Shown here piece by piece: positions 25,682 through 35,834 of a stretch of 64,000 nt of DNA (within the stretch, counting starts at the first letter, position 1; the number at the start of each line of letters is the position of its first letter). Both the position numbers and the translations under genes were made by a program. The notes under the pieces are model-generated. The model was not told where the DNA came from, did not search any database, and saw only the letters and a list, made by a program, of their open reading frames with translations. The DNA is from Blastococcus sp. CT_GayMR20 (GTDB lineage: Bacteria > Actinomycetota > Actinomycetes > Mycobacteriales > Geodermatophilaceae): contig NZ_SPQM01000007.1 in assembly GCF_004570345.1 (NCBI RefSeq), forward strand, positions 1 to 64,000. The letters run 5' to 3'.

Positions 25682-25900
25682 ATGGTCTCGACGCTTCTGG
25701 TCATCGGCGGTGTGCTCGTAGGGCTGCTCGTGCTGCTGGCCCTGATCGTCAGCCTCAGCGCCCGGCCGCAGACCGCCGCCCGCGAGGGCGGAACCCCGGA
25801 CCGTGTGCCGTCGTGGGTCGTCGACGCCGGCCGGCCGCACCCGGACGCGTGGTCGCCGCTGTCGACGACGACCACCAACGAGATCCCCGCCGTCCGCTGA
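25682..25900 (+). CDS. Small single-helix membrane protein
   Basis: A 72-residue protein. Residues about 4-27 form one transmembrane helix (LLVIGGVLVGLLVLLALIV). The remaining 45 residues are hydrophilic, proline-rich and carry a conserved-looking VPSWVVDAGRPHPDAW segment. The function is unknown. The start is supported by a -10 box 6 bases upstream, and a strong hairpin follows the stop, so it looks like a self-contained transcription unit. Confidence 0.7.
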   Translation: MVSTLLVIGGVLVGLLVLLALIVSLSARPQTAAREGGTPDRVPSWVVDAGRPHPDAWSPLSTTTTNEIPAVR

Positions 25901-25916
25901 TCACCTGAGCCCCGGT

Positions 25917-25950
25917 GTCCCGGCGGCTGCGCTCGACGCGCCGCCGGGAC
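25917..25950 (+). terminator. Hairpin terminator after the small membrane gene
   Basis: GTCCCGGCGGC and GCCGCCGGGAC form an 11-bp perfect stem around a 12-base loop, 17 bases after the stop codon. There is no T-tract. Confidence 0.6.
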
Positions 25951-25964
25951 GGTCCGGTATCCCC

Positions 25965-25992
25965 GGGTGCCATGTCCGGGAAAATGGCACCC
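25965..25992 (+). terminator. Second hairpin downstream
   Basis: GGGTGCCAT and ATGGCACCC form a 9-bp perfect stem around a 10-base loop. It may be a back-up terminator or part of the leader of the penicillin-binding protein gene 150 bases downstream. Confidence 0.45.
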
Positions 25993-26141
25993 CGGCGGGC
26001 CTGGCCGAGGTCGCGCCCCGGTAACGACGCGCACGAGCGGCTGTCGGAGAACCCGGTGGTGCGTCACGATTTCCCCGGCTCACCGTGGAGTCGCGCCCGG
26101 CCGTCGGGTCCGCAATGCCCCCGGTGTGGACGAGGTGGTCG

Positions 26142-28286
26142 ATGTCGCGTCGCGCGCATCCCCGGCTGCGGGCCCTCGGGATGCTGCTGTTCGTGGCGGT
26201 GCCCGTCACGGGTGCGCTGGTCGCTGCCCTGCTCATGCCCTGGGTCGTCGGCCCGGGGCTGGCCGCGCGCTCGTCGGCGAACCTGCTCAGCCCGCTGCCC
26301 ACCGAGCTCGCCGAGGGCACCCTCGCCGGCAACACCGTCGTCCTCGCGGCGGACGGGTCGCTGATCACCTACTTCTACCGGAACAACCGCACCCCGGTCG
26401 CCGCCGAGCAGATCGCGCCCGTGATGAAGCAGGCGCTGGTCGACATAGAGGACTCCCGGTTCTACGACCACCGGGGCCTGGACGTCGAAGGCACCCTCCG
26501 CGCGCTCGCCCGCAACGTCGTCGCGGGATCGGTCGTCGAGGGCGGGTCCACCATCACCCAGCAGCTGGTGAAGCAGTCGCTGCTGCAGGCCGCGGTCAGC
26601 GCGGAGGAGCGGGCAGCGGCCACCGAGGAGAGCGTCGGACGCAAGCTCCGGGAGGCGCGGCTCGCACTGGCCCTGGAGCAGCAGCTGACGAAGGAGGAGA
26701 TCCTCACCCGCTACCTCAACATCGTGTACTTCGGCCGGGGGGCGTACGGCATCCAGGCAGCGGCGCAGCGGTACTTCAGCGTGAACGCCGCGGACCTGAC
26801 GCTGCCGCAGGCGGCCATGCTGGCCGGCCTCGTGCAGACACCGGCGAACGACGACCCGATCACCAATCCCGAGGGTGCCCACCAGCGCCGCAACCAGGTG
26901 CTGCAGCGGATGCACGTCCTCGGGCACATCACCGACCAGGAACTGGCCGAGATCCTTCCCCAGCCGGTCGCGGTGACCCCCTCGGAGCCGCCACCGAACG
27001 GCTGCGTGGACGCGTGGGCCGGCTTCTTCTGCGACTTCGCGCAGCGGCACCTGACCCAGGCGCTGGGCATCTCGCAGGAACGGCTCGACAACGGCGGGCT
27101 GACCATCCGGACGACGCTGCGGCCCGACATGCAGGCCGCCGGCGACCTGGCGGTGCTGGCGGACCTGTCGCCCGGCGATCCCCTCGCCGCCATCTACACC
27201 TCCCTCGAGCCCGGCACCGGCAAGGTGCTCGCGATGAGCGTCAACCGGCGGTTCGGCTACGACGCGAACGACCCCGCCCAGGAATCGGTCAACCTCCACG
27301 TCGCCCCGAGCCAGGGTGCCGGGTCGACCTACAAGGTCTTCGTCGCGGCCTCGGCGCTCGAGCGGGGCATCCCGCCGTGGCACGTGATCAGCACCAGCGA
27401 CCCGTACGTGTCCCGCGTCTACAAGAACGGGACCGACCCGTACACCGTCCGCAACGCCGGCCGGTACCCGTCGACCCTGCCGATGACCGAGGCGCTGGTC
27501 CGCTCGTCCAACACGTACTTCGTCGCCCTGGAGGACGAGCTGGGCAGCGTCGAAGGACCGGTCCGGATGGCGCAGCGCATGGGCCTGTTCTCGCTCGATC
27601 CCGTGGCCGACCAGGTGGTCAACGAGAACCGCGGCTCGTTCACCCTCGGTGCGGAGGCGACCAGCCCGATGGCCCTGGCCAGCGCCTACTCGACGCTCGC
27701 GGCGAACGGCACCCAGTGCGACCCGATCCCGGTCACCGAGGTGCTCGACCACACCGGCGCCCCGCTGACCGGTCCGGACGGGGTCCCGTTGAACACCGCG
27801 CCGTCCTGCACGCCCGACGCGGTGCCCCCGGCCGTCGCCACCACGCTCAACCAGATCCTGGTCGGCGACACCGCGCTCCCCATCGGCACCGGCACCCGCG
27901 CCGCGATCCCGGGCCACGAGATCGCCGGCAAGACGGGCACCAGCCAGAACCGGTTCTCCGTGGCCTTCGTCGGCTACACGCCCAAGTACGCCGGCAGCGT
28001 CATGTTGCTCAACCCGAAGTCCAACCAGGACCTCGGCGGGTACGGCGGCCGGCTGGCCGCACCCATCTGGCGCGACGCGATGCTGCCGATCCTGGCGGCG
28101 GAGCAGGCCGTCCCCTTCCCGCCCGCCGGGATGCCGCTGAACGATCCGCGGCCGCCACCGCCCCCGCGTCCGGACCCGCCGGAGGAAGAGGAACCACGGC
28201 CGGCCGAGGAGCCGCCGCCCGCCGAGGACCAGGGGCGGCCGGAGGACCCCTTCGACGACCCGTTCTTCGAGGACGACGACGAGTGA
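26142..28286 (+). CDS. Class A penicillin-binding protein
   Basis: A 714-residue bifunctional peptidoglycan synthase; ATG at 26142 follows an AGGTGG ribosome site. After a short cytoplasmic tail and one transmembrane helix (about 10-35) comes the GT51 glycosyltransferase with catalytic EDSRFYDHRG, GGSTITQQLVKQ and YLNIVYFGRGAYG. The transpeptidase domain has all three active-site motifs: STYK, SSN (RSSNTYF) and KTGTS. The C-terminal tail (about 665-714) is a proline/glutamate-rich linker ending in acidic residues, typical of actinobacterial PonA-type proteins. It polymerises and cross-links cell-wall glycan at the outer face of the membrane. Confidence 0.96.
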   Translation: MSRRAHPRLRALGMLLFVAVPVTGALVAALLMPWVVGPGLAARSSANLLSPLPTELAEGTLAGNTVVLAADGSLITYFYRNNRTPVAAEQIAPVMKQALVDIEDSRFYDHRGLDVEGTLRALARNVVAGSVVEGGSTITQQLVKQSLLQAAVSAEERAAATEESVGRKLREARLALALEQQLTKEEILTRYLNIVYFGRGAYGIQAAAQRYFSVNAADLTLPQAAMLAGLVQTPANDDPITNPEGAHQRRNQVLQRMHVLGHITDQELAEILPQPVAVTPSEPPPNGCVDAWAGFFCDFAQRHLTQALGISQERLDNGGLTIRTTLRPDMQAAGDLAVLADLSPGDPLAAIYTSLEPGTGKVLAMSVNRRFGYDANDPAQESVNLHVAPSQGAGSTYKVFVAASALERGIPPWHVISTSDPYVSRVYKNGTDPYTVRNAGRYPSTLPMTEALVRSSNTYFVALEDELGSVEGPVRMAQRMGLFSLDPVADQVVNENRGSFTLGAEATSPMALASAYSTLAANGTQCDPIPVTEVLDHTGAPLTGPDGVPLNTAPSCTPDAVPPAVATTLNQILVGDTALPIGTGTRAAIPGHEIAGKTGTSQNRFSVAFVGYTPKYAGSVMLLNPKSNQDLGGYGGRLAAPIWRDAMLPILAAEQAVPFPPAGMPLNDPRPPPPPRPDPPEEEEPRPAEEPPPAEDQGRPEDPFDDPFFEDDDE

Positions 28287-28491
28287 CCTACGGCTCGGTC
28301 ATCAGCTCGGCGGCCCGCTCGCCCAGCAATCACGGCCGTGGCGACCGGTCCCCGCGTGGGCACCCGGGGCAGTTAGGCGCGCTGGATCCCGCGACCACGC
28401 GGCCGCGCTGCACCGGCACCACGACGCCGGGGGTGAGTTCCGACGGCACTTCCGGGCCGCGGGGTGACCGGGGACGACGACGTCCCAATCC

Positions 28492-29805
28492 TCAGACACT
28501 CCGGAGCCCGAGCACCTCCGGCAGGTCCAGCCGGCGGACCTTGCCCGTCGAGGTGCGCGGCAGGTCGTCGAGCCGGTGCAGGCTCTTCGGCCGCTTGGCC
28601 GGGCTGAGCCTCTCGCGGGACCAGGCCGCGAGAGCGGCGGGGTCGGCCGTGCCCACGTAGGCGGCGACCACCTGCTGGCCCCACTCCTCGTCGGGGATGC
28701 CGAACACCGCGCTCTCCACCACCTCCGGATGGGCGTCGAGGACCGCCTCCACCTCCGCGGGGTAGACGTTGACGCCGCCGGAGATGACGAGGTCCTCGCG
28801 CCGCCCGTCGAGCCAGACGATCCCGTCGTCGTCCACCCGGCCGAGGTCGCCGACGGTGACCAGGTCGCCGCGCCAGGCCGCCGCCGTCTTGTCCGGCGCC
28901 CGCCAGTACTCGAACCGCGCCCAGGGCGGCACGGCGCACCACAGCTGCCCTCGCTCGTCGGTCTCCAGCCGCCGTCCCGGGCGGGCACGGCCGACGCTCC
29001 CGGGGTGGGCGAGCCAGTCCGCCGGCGAGCAGACGGTGAACTGCGCCTCGGTCGAGCCGTAGAACTCCCAGAGGGTGCCGTCGGGCAGCGCGTCGAGGAC
29101 CGCCCGCTTCAGCGGGGCGGGGCAGGGCGCGCCGGCGTGCACGAGGCGCCGGAACGACGACCAGTCGACGTCGCCCAGCGCGAGCAGCCGCTGCAGGTGG
29201 GTCGGCACGCAGAACGTCGTCGTGGGCCCCAGGGCCGAGATGACCCCGGCGGCCCGGGCTGCCTCGAACGGCCCGGGCAGCAGCACCTCACCGCCCGCGA
29301 GCAGCGTGTGGACGGCGAACCGCAGCGGCGCGCTGTGGTGCAGCGGTGAGAGGACCAGGTGCCGGTCGCCGGGCCCGAAGCCCCACAGGTCGATCTCCTC
29401 GGCGGCCAGTGACCGGGCGTCGTCCCCGGTCAGCACGCCGGACCACACGCCCTTCCGCCGGCCCGTCGTCCCCGACGTGTAGTGCATCGGCCGGGCGAGC
29501 GGGACCTCGGCGAGGTCGGCCTCGGCCTCCCCGAGCAGCCGCGCCGGGTCCTCGCCCACGTCGAGTGCGGCGTCGGCGTCCTCGGCCAGGGCGGAGCGCT
29601 CGGCCGCCGGCAGGGCCGGGTCGAGGACGACGGGGACGATGCCGGTGCGCAGCGCGCCGAGCACGACGGCCAGCAGCGCCGGCGAGGCGGCCGCGGAGAC
29701 CAGCACGCGGTCCCCGGCGACCAGCCCGGCCGCGGCGAGGGAGGCGGCGGCCCGCCGCTGGTCGCGTTCGCTGCCGGCGGCGTCGACGACCGGGACGTCG
29801 CTCAC
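28492..29805 (-). CDS. AMP-binding acyl-CoA/acid synthetase family protein
   Basis: A 437-residue ANL-superfamily enzyme, somewhat shorter than usual because the N-terminal subdomain is compact. It has P-loop YTSGTTGRRKG, YGSTEAQ, GDLGRVDDDG and the hinge GRREDLVISGG, plus the catalytic lysine in PRTSTGKVRRLD near the end. It activates an unidentified carboxylic acid with ATP, probably to a CoA thioester. The GTG start overlaps the stop of the upstream MBL-hydrolase gene as GTGA, so the two are translated together. Confidence 0.88.
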   Translation of the reverse strand: MSDVPVVDAAGSERDQRRAAASLAAAGLVAGDRVLVSAAASPALLAVVLGALRTGIVPVVLDPALPAAERSALAEDADAALDVGEDPARLLGEAEADLAEVPLARPMHYTSGTTGRRKGVWSGVLTGDDARSLAAEEIDLWGFGPGDRHLVLSPLHHSAPLRFAVHTLLAGGEVLLPGPFEAARAAGVISALGPTTTFCVPTHLQRLLALGDVDWSSFRRLVHAGAPCPAPLKRAVLDALPDGTLWEFYGSTEAQFTVCSPADWLAHPGSVGRARPGRRLETDERGQLWCAVPPWARFEYWRAPDKTAAAWRGDLVTVGDLGRVDDDGIVWLDGRREDLVISGGVNVYPAEVEAVLDAHPEVVESAVFGIPDEEWGQQVVAAYVGTADPAALAAWSRERLSPAKRPKSLHRLDDLPRTSTGKVRRLDLPEVLGLRSV

Positions 29806-30683
29806 GCCAGCCGGACCGGTTCGGACGCGTCCGCCTCGATCCCGCCCTCGACCCGCCCCTCGGCGCGGAGCTTGTCGAGGGTGGCCCGGGTGGACTGCGC
29901 CGCGGCCGGCCACAGCTGGTGCGGCACCTCGGCGTAGACGGTGGCCACCAGCTCGTCCACCGTGGCCGGGCCCTCCGCGAGGGCCCCCAGGAGCTGGTGC
30001 TCCCGGTAGGCCCGGTGGGCGAGGTAGAAGTCCAGGACGGCGCCGGGATCGTCGGTCAGCTCGGGCCCGTGCCCGCAGTAGAGGGCGCTGGGACCGAGGT
30101 CGTGCACCCGCCGCAGCGAGTCCAGGTACGCGACGACGTCCCCCTCGGGATGGGTGACCACGGACGTGCCCCTGCCCAGCACGTGGTCGCCGACGAGGAC
30201 GGCGCCGGATTCCAGCCGGAAGGCGAGGTGGTCGGCGGTGTGCCCCGGCGTGGGGACGACGCCGAGGGTCGTGCCGGCCAGCGCGAGTCGCTCGCCGGCG
30301 GCGAGGACCCGCCCCCGCGGGCCCGCGACGGCGGGCGTCGCGGCGGCGACCTGCGCCCCGAAGTGCTCCCCCCACGGCAGCGCGGCCTCCGCGTGGTCGC
30401 CGTGGTGGTGGGTCACGAGAACCGTCACGCAGCGGGCGTCCCTGGCCGCGAGCGCCGCCTCGACCGCCGCCAGGTGGGCCGGGTCGTCGGGCCCCGGGTC
30501 GACGAGCACCGCCTGGCCGCTGCCGGGTGCGCCGACGACGTAGGTGTTGGTGCCGTCGAGGGTCATCCCGGACGGATTGGGGGCCAGCACCCGCGTGACC
30601 AGCGGCTCCAGCTCCGCCGTGCGCGGCATGCTGCCCGGGACCGCGAGGCCCCAGCTCGTACGCGGGTCGACAGGCACGTCCAC
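29802..30683 (-). CDS. MBL-fold hydrolase (LACTB2-like)
   Basis: A 293-residue metallo-beta-lactamase-fold enzyme. The metal-binding signature THHHGDHAEA is near 100-109, PTPGHTADH near 146-154 and VGDHVLGRG near 169-177. A C-terminal winged-helix-like extension (about 225-285) is typical of the LACTB2/GloB-like subgroup. It probably cleaves a thioester or ester, which fits its translational coupling to the acyl-CoA synthetase. The GTG start is 6 bases after a TAGCGT box. Confidence 0.9.
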   Translation of the reverse strand: MDVPVDPRTSWGLAVPGSMPRTAELEPLVTRVLAPNPSGMTLDGTNTYVVGAPGSGQAVLVDPGPDDPAHLAAVEAALAARDARCVTVLVTHHHGDHAEAALPWGEHFGAQVAAATPAVAGPRGRVLAAGERLALAGTTLGVVPTPGHTADHLAFRLESGAVLVGDHVLGRGTSVVTHPEGDVVAYLDSLRRVHDLGPSALYCGHGPELTDDPGAVLDFYLAHRAYREHQLLGALAEGPATVDELVATVYAEVPHQLWPAAAQSTRATLDKLRAEGRVEGGIEADASEPVRLA

Positions 30684-30689
30684 GCCCGC

Positions 30690-30695
30690 ACGCTA
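30690..30695 (-). promoter_or_regulatory. -10 box of leaderless MBL/acyl-CoA synthetase operon
   Basis: TAGCGT on the minus strand, 6 bases before the GTG at 30683. It faces another leaderless promoter 34 bases away. Confidence 0.7.
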
Positions 30696-30728
30696 GCCGT
30701 GCGACTGCGCCCCCAGCTCATCGGCCGC

Positions 30729-30734
30729 TAGCCT
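30729..30734 (+). promoter_or_regulatory. -10 box of lipoprotein gene
   Basis: TAGCCT, 7 bases before the ATG at 30742. Confidence 0.65.
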
Positions 30735-30741
30735 CGCGGGC

Positions 30742-31260
30742 ATGCGCAGAACCCTCACCACGTGCCGGGACGGCCTCGCCGTCACTGCCGCCGCCGTCCT
30801 GCTCACCGCCTGCGGAGGATCGGGGGACGACGAGGCCTCGTCGACCTCGAGCGCCGGCGAGACCACGAGCGCGTCGGAGAGCAGCGCCGACGCCGCCGAC
30901 TCGGAGTTCTGCACGGAGGCCGCGGCCATCCAGGAGCGCGTCGGCTCCACCTTCGACGACCAGGCCGACCCCGCGGGCCTCCCCCAGGCCCTGACGCAGG
31001 CCGCCGAGGAGGTCCGCCAGGTCGAGCCCCCTGCCGAGATCGCCAGTGACTGGGCTGCTCTCGCCGACGGCATCGACCAGATCGCCGCGGCGATCGCCTC
31101 GGTCGACTTCAACGACCCGAATGCCGCGGCGACCTTCGAGCAGCAGGTGGCCCCGCTGCAGCAGGAGCTGGCCGGCGCCTCGGCCAACGTGTCGTCCTAC
31201 CTGCAGAACGAGTGCGGCCTCGAGGTCGACCCGAGCGAGACGGCTGCCCCCACGAGTTAG
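30742..31260 (+). CDS. Putative lipoprotein
   Basis: A 172-residue lipoprotein with signal peptide LAVTAAAVLLTAC (lipobox LTAC) and a Ser/Asp-rich linker to about residue 52. The mature domain is all-helical, with cysteines near both ends (SEFCTEA and NECGLEV) that could close one disulfide. The family is unrecognised. It converges on the M23 endopeptidase gene with the two stop codons overlapping in the four bases TTAG. Confidence 0.78.
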   Translation: MRRTLTTCRDGLAVTAAAVLLTACGGSGDDEASSTSSAGETTSASESSADAADSEFCTEAAAIQERVGSTFDDQADPAGLPQALTQAAEEVRQVEPPAEIASDWAALADGIDQIAAAIASVDFNDPNAAATFEQQVAPLQQELAGASANVSSYLQNECGLEVDPSETAAPTS

Positions 31261-32624
31261 CCGCCGCAGCCCCCGATGTAGATGCCGCGCGCGTTGAGCC
31301 ACGGAACCGGGTTGACCTGGCCGCCGTACATGACGCCGCGCGGGTGGGCCTCGAAGTGCAGGTGCGGCCCGGTCGACTGACCGCGGTTGCCGACCTCCGC
31401 GATCTGCTCCCCGGCAGAGACCCGCTCCCCGACGGAGACGAAGTAGCGGTTCACGTGCCCGTACACGGTCACGTAGCCGTCGTCGCCCAGGATGTAGACC
31501 GCCAGGCCGAAACCCGTCGCCGTGCCGGCGCGCTTCACCACCCCGGAGTGGGCGGCATAGATGGGCGTGCCGATCGGGGCCGCGATGTCGACGCCGCCGT
31601 GCAGCGCGCCCCAGCGGATCCCGTAGCAGCTGGACACCCGGCCGGACGCGGGCTTGGCGTAGGAGCCGGAGATCACCGCGCCGCCGCTGCCTCCGTCGTC
31701 GTCATCGGCGGCCGGGGCGTCGTCCCGTTCCCGTGCGGCGCGGGCGGCCTCCTCCGCGGCCCGCTGTGCCGCGGCCGCGGCGGCGGCCTCCTCGGCCGCC
31801 TTCTGAGCGACCCACTGGTCGTAGGCGTTGCGGGCACCCTGCAGCTCCAGGAGCCGGATCTGCGCGGCCTGCAGCTGCTGGTCGTACGTGGCCTTCTGCG
31901 CGGCGACCTGCTCGTAGGCGTGCTGCTGGGCGGCGAGCTGGGCATCGGCCTCGTGCTTGGCGGCCTCGGCCACCTCCTCCGCGGCAGCCATCTCGTCGCG
32001 GGCCGCGCGGGCGGAGGAGTCGGCGTTGGCCTGCGCGACCTTGGCGATCTCCAGCTGGTCGAGGACGTCGACCTCGTTGGCCGCGACGTAGTCCAGCAGC
32101 GCGGCCCGCTGGATCAGCTCGCCGGGGCCCTCGGAGTCCAGCAGGGCCGCGGAGCTGGTGAGCGATCCCCCGTTCATGTAGCTGTCGCGGGAGAACGTGG
32201 CGATCCGGGACTGCGCGTCGGCGACGGCCGCGGCGGCCAGGGCCAGCTCGGCGGCGGCCTGCGCGGCCACGGCCTGCGCGGTCTGGAGCGCCTCCTCGGC
32301 GATCAGGTACGCGGTCCCGGCCGCCTCGGCCTGGATGCCGACGCGCTCGAGCTCGGCCTCCGAGGCGGCGACCAGCGCGGCGATGCGGCCGACCTCCGCG
32401 GCGGCGGCGTCCTGCTCGGAGCGCGCCGCCCCGATCTGACCATCGGTCGGGTTCGGGGGCGGCGCGGGCGCGGCGATGGCGGGCGCGCCGGTCGCGACGA
32501 GAGCAGCCCCGGCCAGCACCGCGACGAGGGCCGTCCTGAACGGACGACCGGTGGCGGGCCCACGGGTGCCGGGACGCCGCGGGACGGGCCTGGTCACCCG
32601 TCCTGACGGACGGCGCTGCAACAT
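31257..32624 (-). CDS. Coiled-coil M23 peptidoglycan endopeptidase
   Basis: A 455-residue secreted protein; ATG at 32624 is preceded by AGGGAG at 5 bases. A signal peptide (TALVAVLAGAALVATG, then APAIAA) leads to a long alanine/glutamate-rich coiled coil (about 50-300). A C-terminal LytM/M23 zinc peptidase follows, with HGGVDIA and HLHFEAHPRG motifs and CYGIRWG at its start. Proteins of this layout cut peptide cross-bridges during division, often under FtsEX-like control. Their coiled coil keeps the enzyme inactive until triggered; that control is inferred. Confidence 0.93.
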   Translation of the reverse strand: MLQRRPSGRVTRPVPRRPGTRGPATGRPFRTALVAVLAGAALVATGAPAIAAPAPPPNPTDGQIGAARSEQDAAAAEVGRIAALVAASEAELERVGIQAEAAGTAYLIAEEALQTAQAVAAQAAAELALAAAAVADAQSRIATFSRDSYMNGGSLTSSAALLDSEGPGELIQRAALLDYVAANEVDVLDQLEIAKVAQANADSSARAARDEMAAAEEVAEAAKHEADAQLAAQQHAYEQVAAQKATYDQQLQAAQIRLLELQGARNAYDQWVAQKAAEEAAAAAAAQRAAEEAARAARERDDAPAADDDDGGSGGAVISGSYAKPASGRVSSCYGIRWGALHGGVDIAAPIGTPIYAAHSGVVKRAGTATGFGLAVYILGDDGYVTVYGHVNRYFVSVGERVSAGEQIAEVGNRGQSTGPHLHFEAHPRGVMYGGQVNPVPWLNARGIYIGGCGG

Positions 32625-32676
32625 GCTCGCTCCCTGGGGAAGAGGGTGGTGGGTGAGCGAGCGGAAGCCTGGCACT

Positions 32677-32692
32677 GTCACCCCCAGTCACA
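32677..32692. promoter_or_regulatory. GTCAC direct repeat upstream of the M23 gene
   Basis: GTCAC at 32677-32681 and GTCACA at 32687-32692, one helical turn apart, 53-68 bases upstream of the start codon. Tandem GTCACA-type repeats are used by MtrA in mycobacteria at cell-wall and division genes; the assignment here is only suggestive. Confidence 0.35.
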
Positions 32693-32798
32693 AAGGCAAC
32701 ACGCGGCCCACTCGACACACCATTCTCAGTTCGTGAGGTGACCATTCCCTCACACGGAGACATGTCGACAACTGCGGGAGGGAGCTCGAGGACTGGGG

Positions 32799-32813
32799 CC
32801 CCCCGTCGGGGGG
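32799..32813 (-). terminator. Terminator of the sugar ABC operon
   Basis: Six C paired with six G around a GTC loop, 10 bases beyond the stop of the ABC ATPase gene. Confidence 0.6.
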
Positions 32814-32822
32814 ACGCCGGTG

Positions 32823-33607
<785 letters not shown>

Positions 33608-33611
<4 letters not shown>

Positions 33612-34669
33612 CGGCGCGCCGCCTCGGCGTAGCGGCGGACCATCCGGTTCGCCAGGACCGCGAGCAGCAGCATCGCGCCGAGGAAGAAGTAGAACCAGTC
33701 GGCGTCCCAGCGCAGGTAGGGGATGCCGAGCTGCGTCATGCCGAAGATGAGCGCACCGAGCGAGGCGCCGATCGCGGAGCCGAATCCGCCGGTGAGCAGG
33801 CAGCCGCCGATGACCGCCGCGACGATGTAGATGAGCTCCTGCCCGATGCCGGTGTTGGCCTGCACCGAGGTGAGCCGGACGGCGAGGGTCGTGCCGACGA
33901 ACCAGGCCGCGGCGGCCGTCGTCATGAACAGCGTGATCGTCGTCCGGCGGGCGGGGACGCCGACGTTGCGGGCGGCCACCTCGTCACCGCCGGTCGCGAA
34001 CACCCAGTTGCCGAAGCGGGTCCGCAGCAGGACCCAGGTGGCCAGCGCGGTGAACAGCAGCCACCACAGGATCGCGATGCGGAACTCCGTGCCGGCGATC
34101 GCGAGGCGGGAGGCGAAGATCCACTCGGCGGCGCCGTAGCCCGGCACCTCGTCCACCCCGCCGACCGTGACCGTGTTCGTGAAGAGCTTGGTCAGCCCCA
34201 GGTTGAGGCCCTGCAGCATCAGGAACGTGCCGAGCGTGATGATGAAGCTCGGCAACCCGGTGCGGGTGACCAGCCAGCCGTTGAGGAAGCCGATGGCCAG
34301 CGCGACCAGCAGCGCGACGCCGATCGCCACCCAGATGTTCTGGCGGAACTCGACCGCGACCACGGCCACGGTCAGCGCCGTCGTCCCGACCATGACGCCC
34401 GCCGAGAGGTCGAAGTGGCCGCCGATCATCAGCAGCGCCACGGCGACGGCCATGATCCCGAGCGTCGACGCGGGATCGAGCCAGTTGGCGATGCCCCGCG
34501 CCGACCGGAACACCGGCGACTGGACGGCGAAGAACGTGAAGACGGCGACGGCGCCGATCAGCGCCCCGAGCTCGGGGGTCACCAGCAGCCGGCGCAGCGG
34601 ACCGCGTGCGGTCAGCCGCTCGTCGGCGCGCTCCCTCGTGTCGGTGCCGGTCGCACTCCCGGCCGGCAC
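33608..34669 (-). CDS. Sugar ABC transporter permease (RbsC/FrcC family)
   Basis: A 353-residue permease with eight to ten transmembrane helices and the BPD_transp_2 hallmarks GGHFDLSAG and [18 protein letters not shown]. The GTG at 34669 is the best start after the binding-protein gene; no ATG is available between them. A similar permease lies at 58.9-59.9 kb. It forms the membrane channel for the sugar captured by the upstream lipoprotein. Confidence 0.9.
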
Positions 34670-34686
34670 CTCGGAGTCCGTGGCGC

Positions 34687-35691
34687 TCAGCGCGTGCCGG
34701 CCGAGGCCAGGTCGGCGATCTCGTCGACGTTGTCGGCGTCCACGATCCCTGGTCCGGTGAGGACCGGCTGCCCGCCGCCCACGGTGTTCAGGTTCTCGGC
34801 GTACAGCTTGAGCATCACGATCGGCAGGTAGCCCTGCTCGTACTGCTGCTGGTCGACGGCGAAGGCGATGTCGCCGTCCTGGATACCCGAGATGACGTCG
34901 GCGTTGAGGTCGAAGGTGGCCACCAGCGGCTCGGCGCCGGCGTCGGCGGCGGCCGTGACGGCGACCGCGGCGACGGCCGAGTTCAGCGTGAGCACCGCGT
35001 CGATGGTCGGGTCGCTCTGCAGCTGGGAGGTGATCGTGGACTGCGCGCCCTGCAGGTCGTTGATGTCCACCTGCAGGGAGGTCACCTCGCTGCCGAGCCC
35101 CTCGGCGGCCCCGGAGCAGCGCTGCTCCAGACCGATGTTGCCCGCCTCGTGGACGACGCACAGCACGTTCGTGGCACCCTCGGCGGCGAGCTGCTGGCCC
35201 GCGCCCCGCCCGGCGATCGCCTCGTCCTGCCCGACGTGGCCGATGGCCCCGAACTCCGCCGACCGGTCGCCGCCGGAGTTGATGGTCACGACGGGGATGC
35301 CGGCGTCCACCGCTGCCTCGACCGAGTCCTGGACGGCGTCGGGGTTGGCCATCGAGACGACGATGCCGTCGACGCCCTGGTTGACCGCCGCGTCGATGAG
35401 CTGCGCCTGGCGCTGGGGGTCGCCGTCGCTCTGGTAGTCCACCGAGACGCCGAGGTCCTCGCCCGCGGCCTCGGCACCGTTCTGGACGACGTCCCAGAAC
35501 GCGTCACCGGCCGAGCCGTGCGTGATCACCGCGAAGGAGAGGTCGCCCCCGCCGCCGCCGCTGCTGTCCTCCGAGCCGCCGGAGTCGCCCCCGCCGGAGT
35601 CCCCGCCGTCCGTGGTGCACGCCGCGAGGAAGAGCGGCGCTGTCATCAACAGGGGAGCAGCCAGGGTGAGCAGTCGCCTGGGTGCGGCCAT
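34687..35691 (-). CDS. Sugar ABC transporter substrate-binding lipoprotein
   Basis: A 334-residue periplasmic-binding-protein type 1 lipoprotein. The ATG at 35691 has a strong AGGAGG ribosome site 6 bases upstream. Signal peptide and lipobox LAAC are followed by a Gly/Ser/Asp-rich linker (about 24-48) and two alpha/beta lobes. Features include DAFWDVVQNGAEAA, the GVDGIVVSMANPDA strand and a later TLNSAVAAVAV region, as in ribose/fructose binders. It heads the operon binding protein, permease, ATPase. The exact sugar is not predictable. Confidence 0.92.
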   Translation of the reverse strand: MAAPRRLLTLAAPLLMTAPLFLAACTTDGGDSGGGDSGGSEDSSGGGGGDLSFAVITHGSAGDAFWDVVQNGAEAAGEDLGVSVDYQSDGDPQRQAQLIDAAVNQGVDGIVVSMANPDAVQDSVEAAVDAGIPVVTINSGGDRSAEFGAIGHVGQDEAIAGRGAGQQLAAEGATNVLCVVHEAGNIGLEQRCSGAAEGLGSEVTSLQVDINDLQGAQSTITSQLQSDPTIDAVLTLNSAVAAVAVTAAADAGAEPLVATFDLNADVISGIQDGDIAFAVDQQQYEQGYLPIVMLKLYAENLNTVGGGQPVLTGPGIVDADNVDEIADLASAGTR

Positions 35692-35822
35692 GGACGTCCT
35701 CCTGAGCTCGCGGGGCGCCCTCGCCCCGCCGTGTGTCGCTCCAGGATCATGCCCGCACCGGTGGCCCGGCGCGGCGGGACCCGCGCGGGGCACCACGGAC
35801 GGGCGACACGCGCGGCGCGATC

Positions 35823-35828
35823 TAGGCT
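35823..35828 (+). promoter_or_regulatory. -10 box of leaderless amino acid dehydrogenase gene
   Basis: TAGGCT, exactly 6 bases before the GTG at 35835. Confidence 0.7.
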
Positions 35829-35834
35829 CGGACC

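Noticed and set aside
32625..32822. c-di-AMP (ydaO) riboswitch upstream of the M23 peptidase gene
   Set aside because: I could not match the conserved ydaO helices; only a short inverted repeat and GTCAC repeats are visible.
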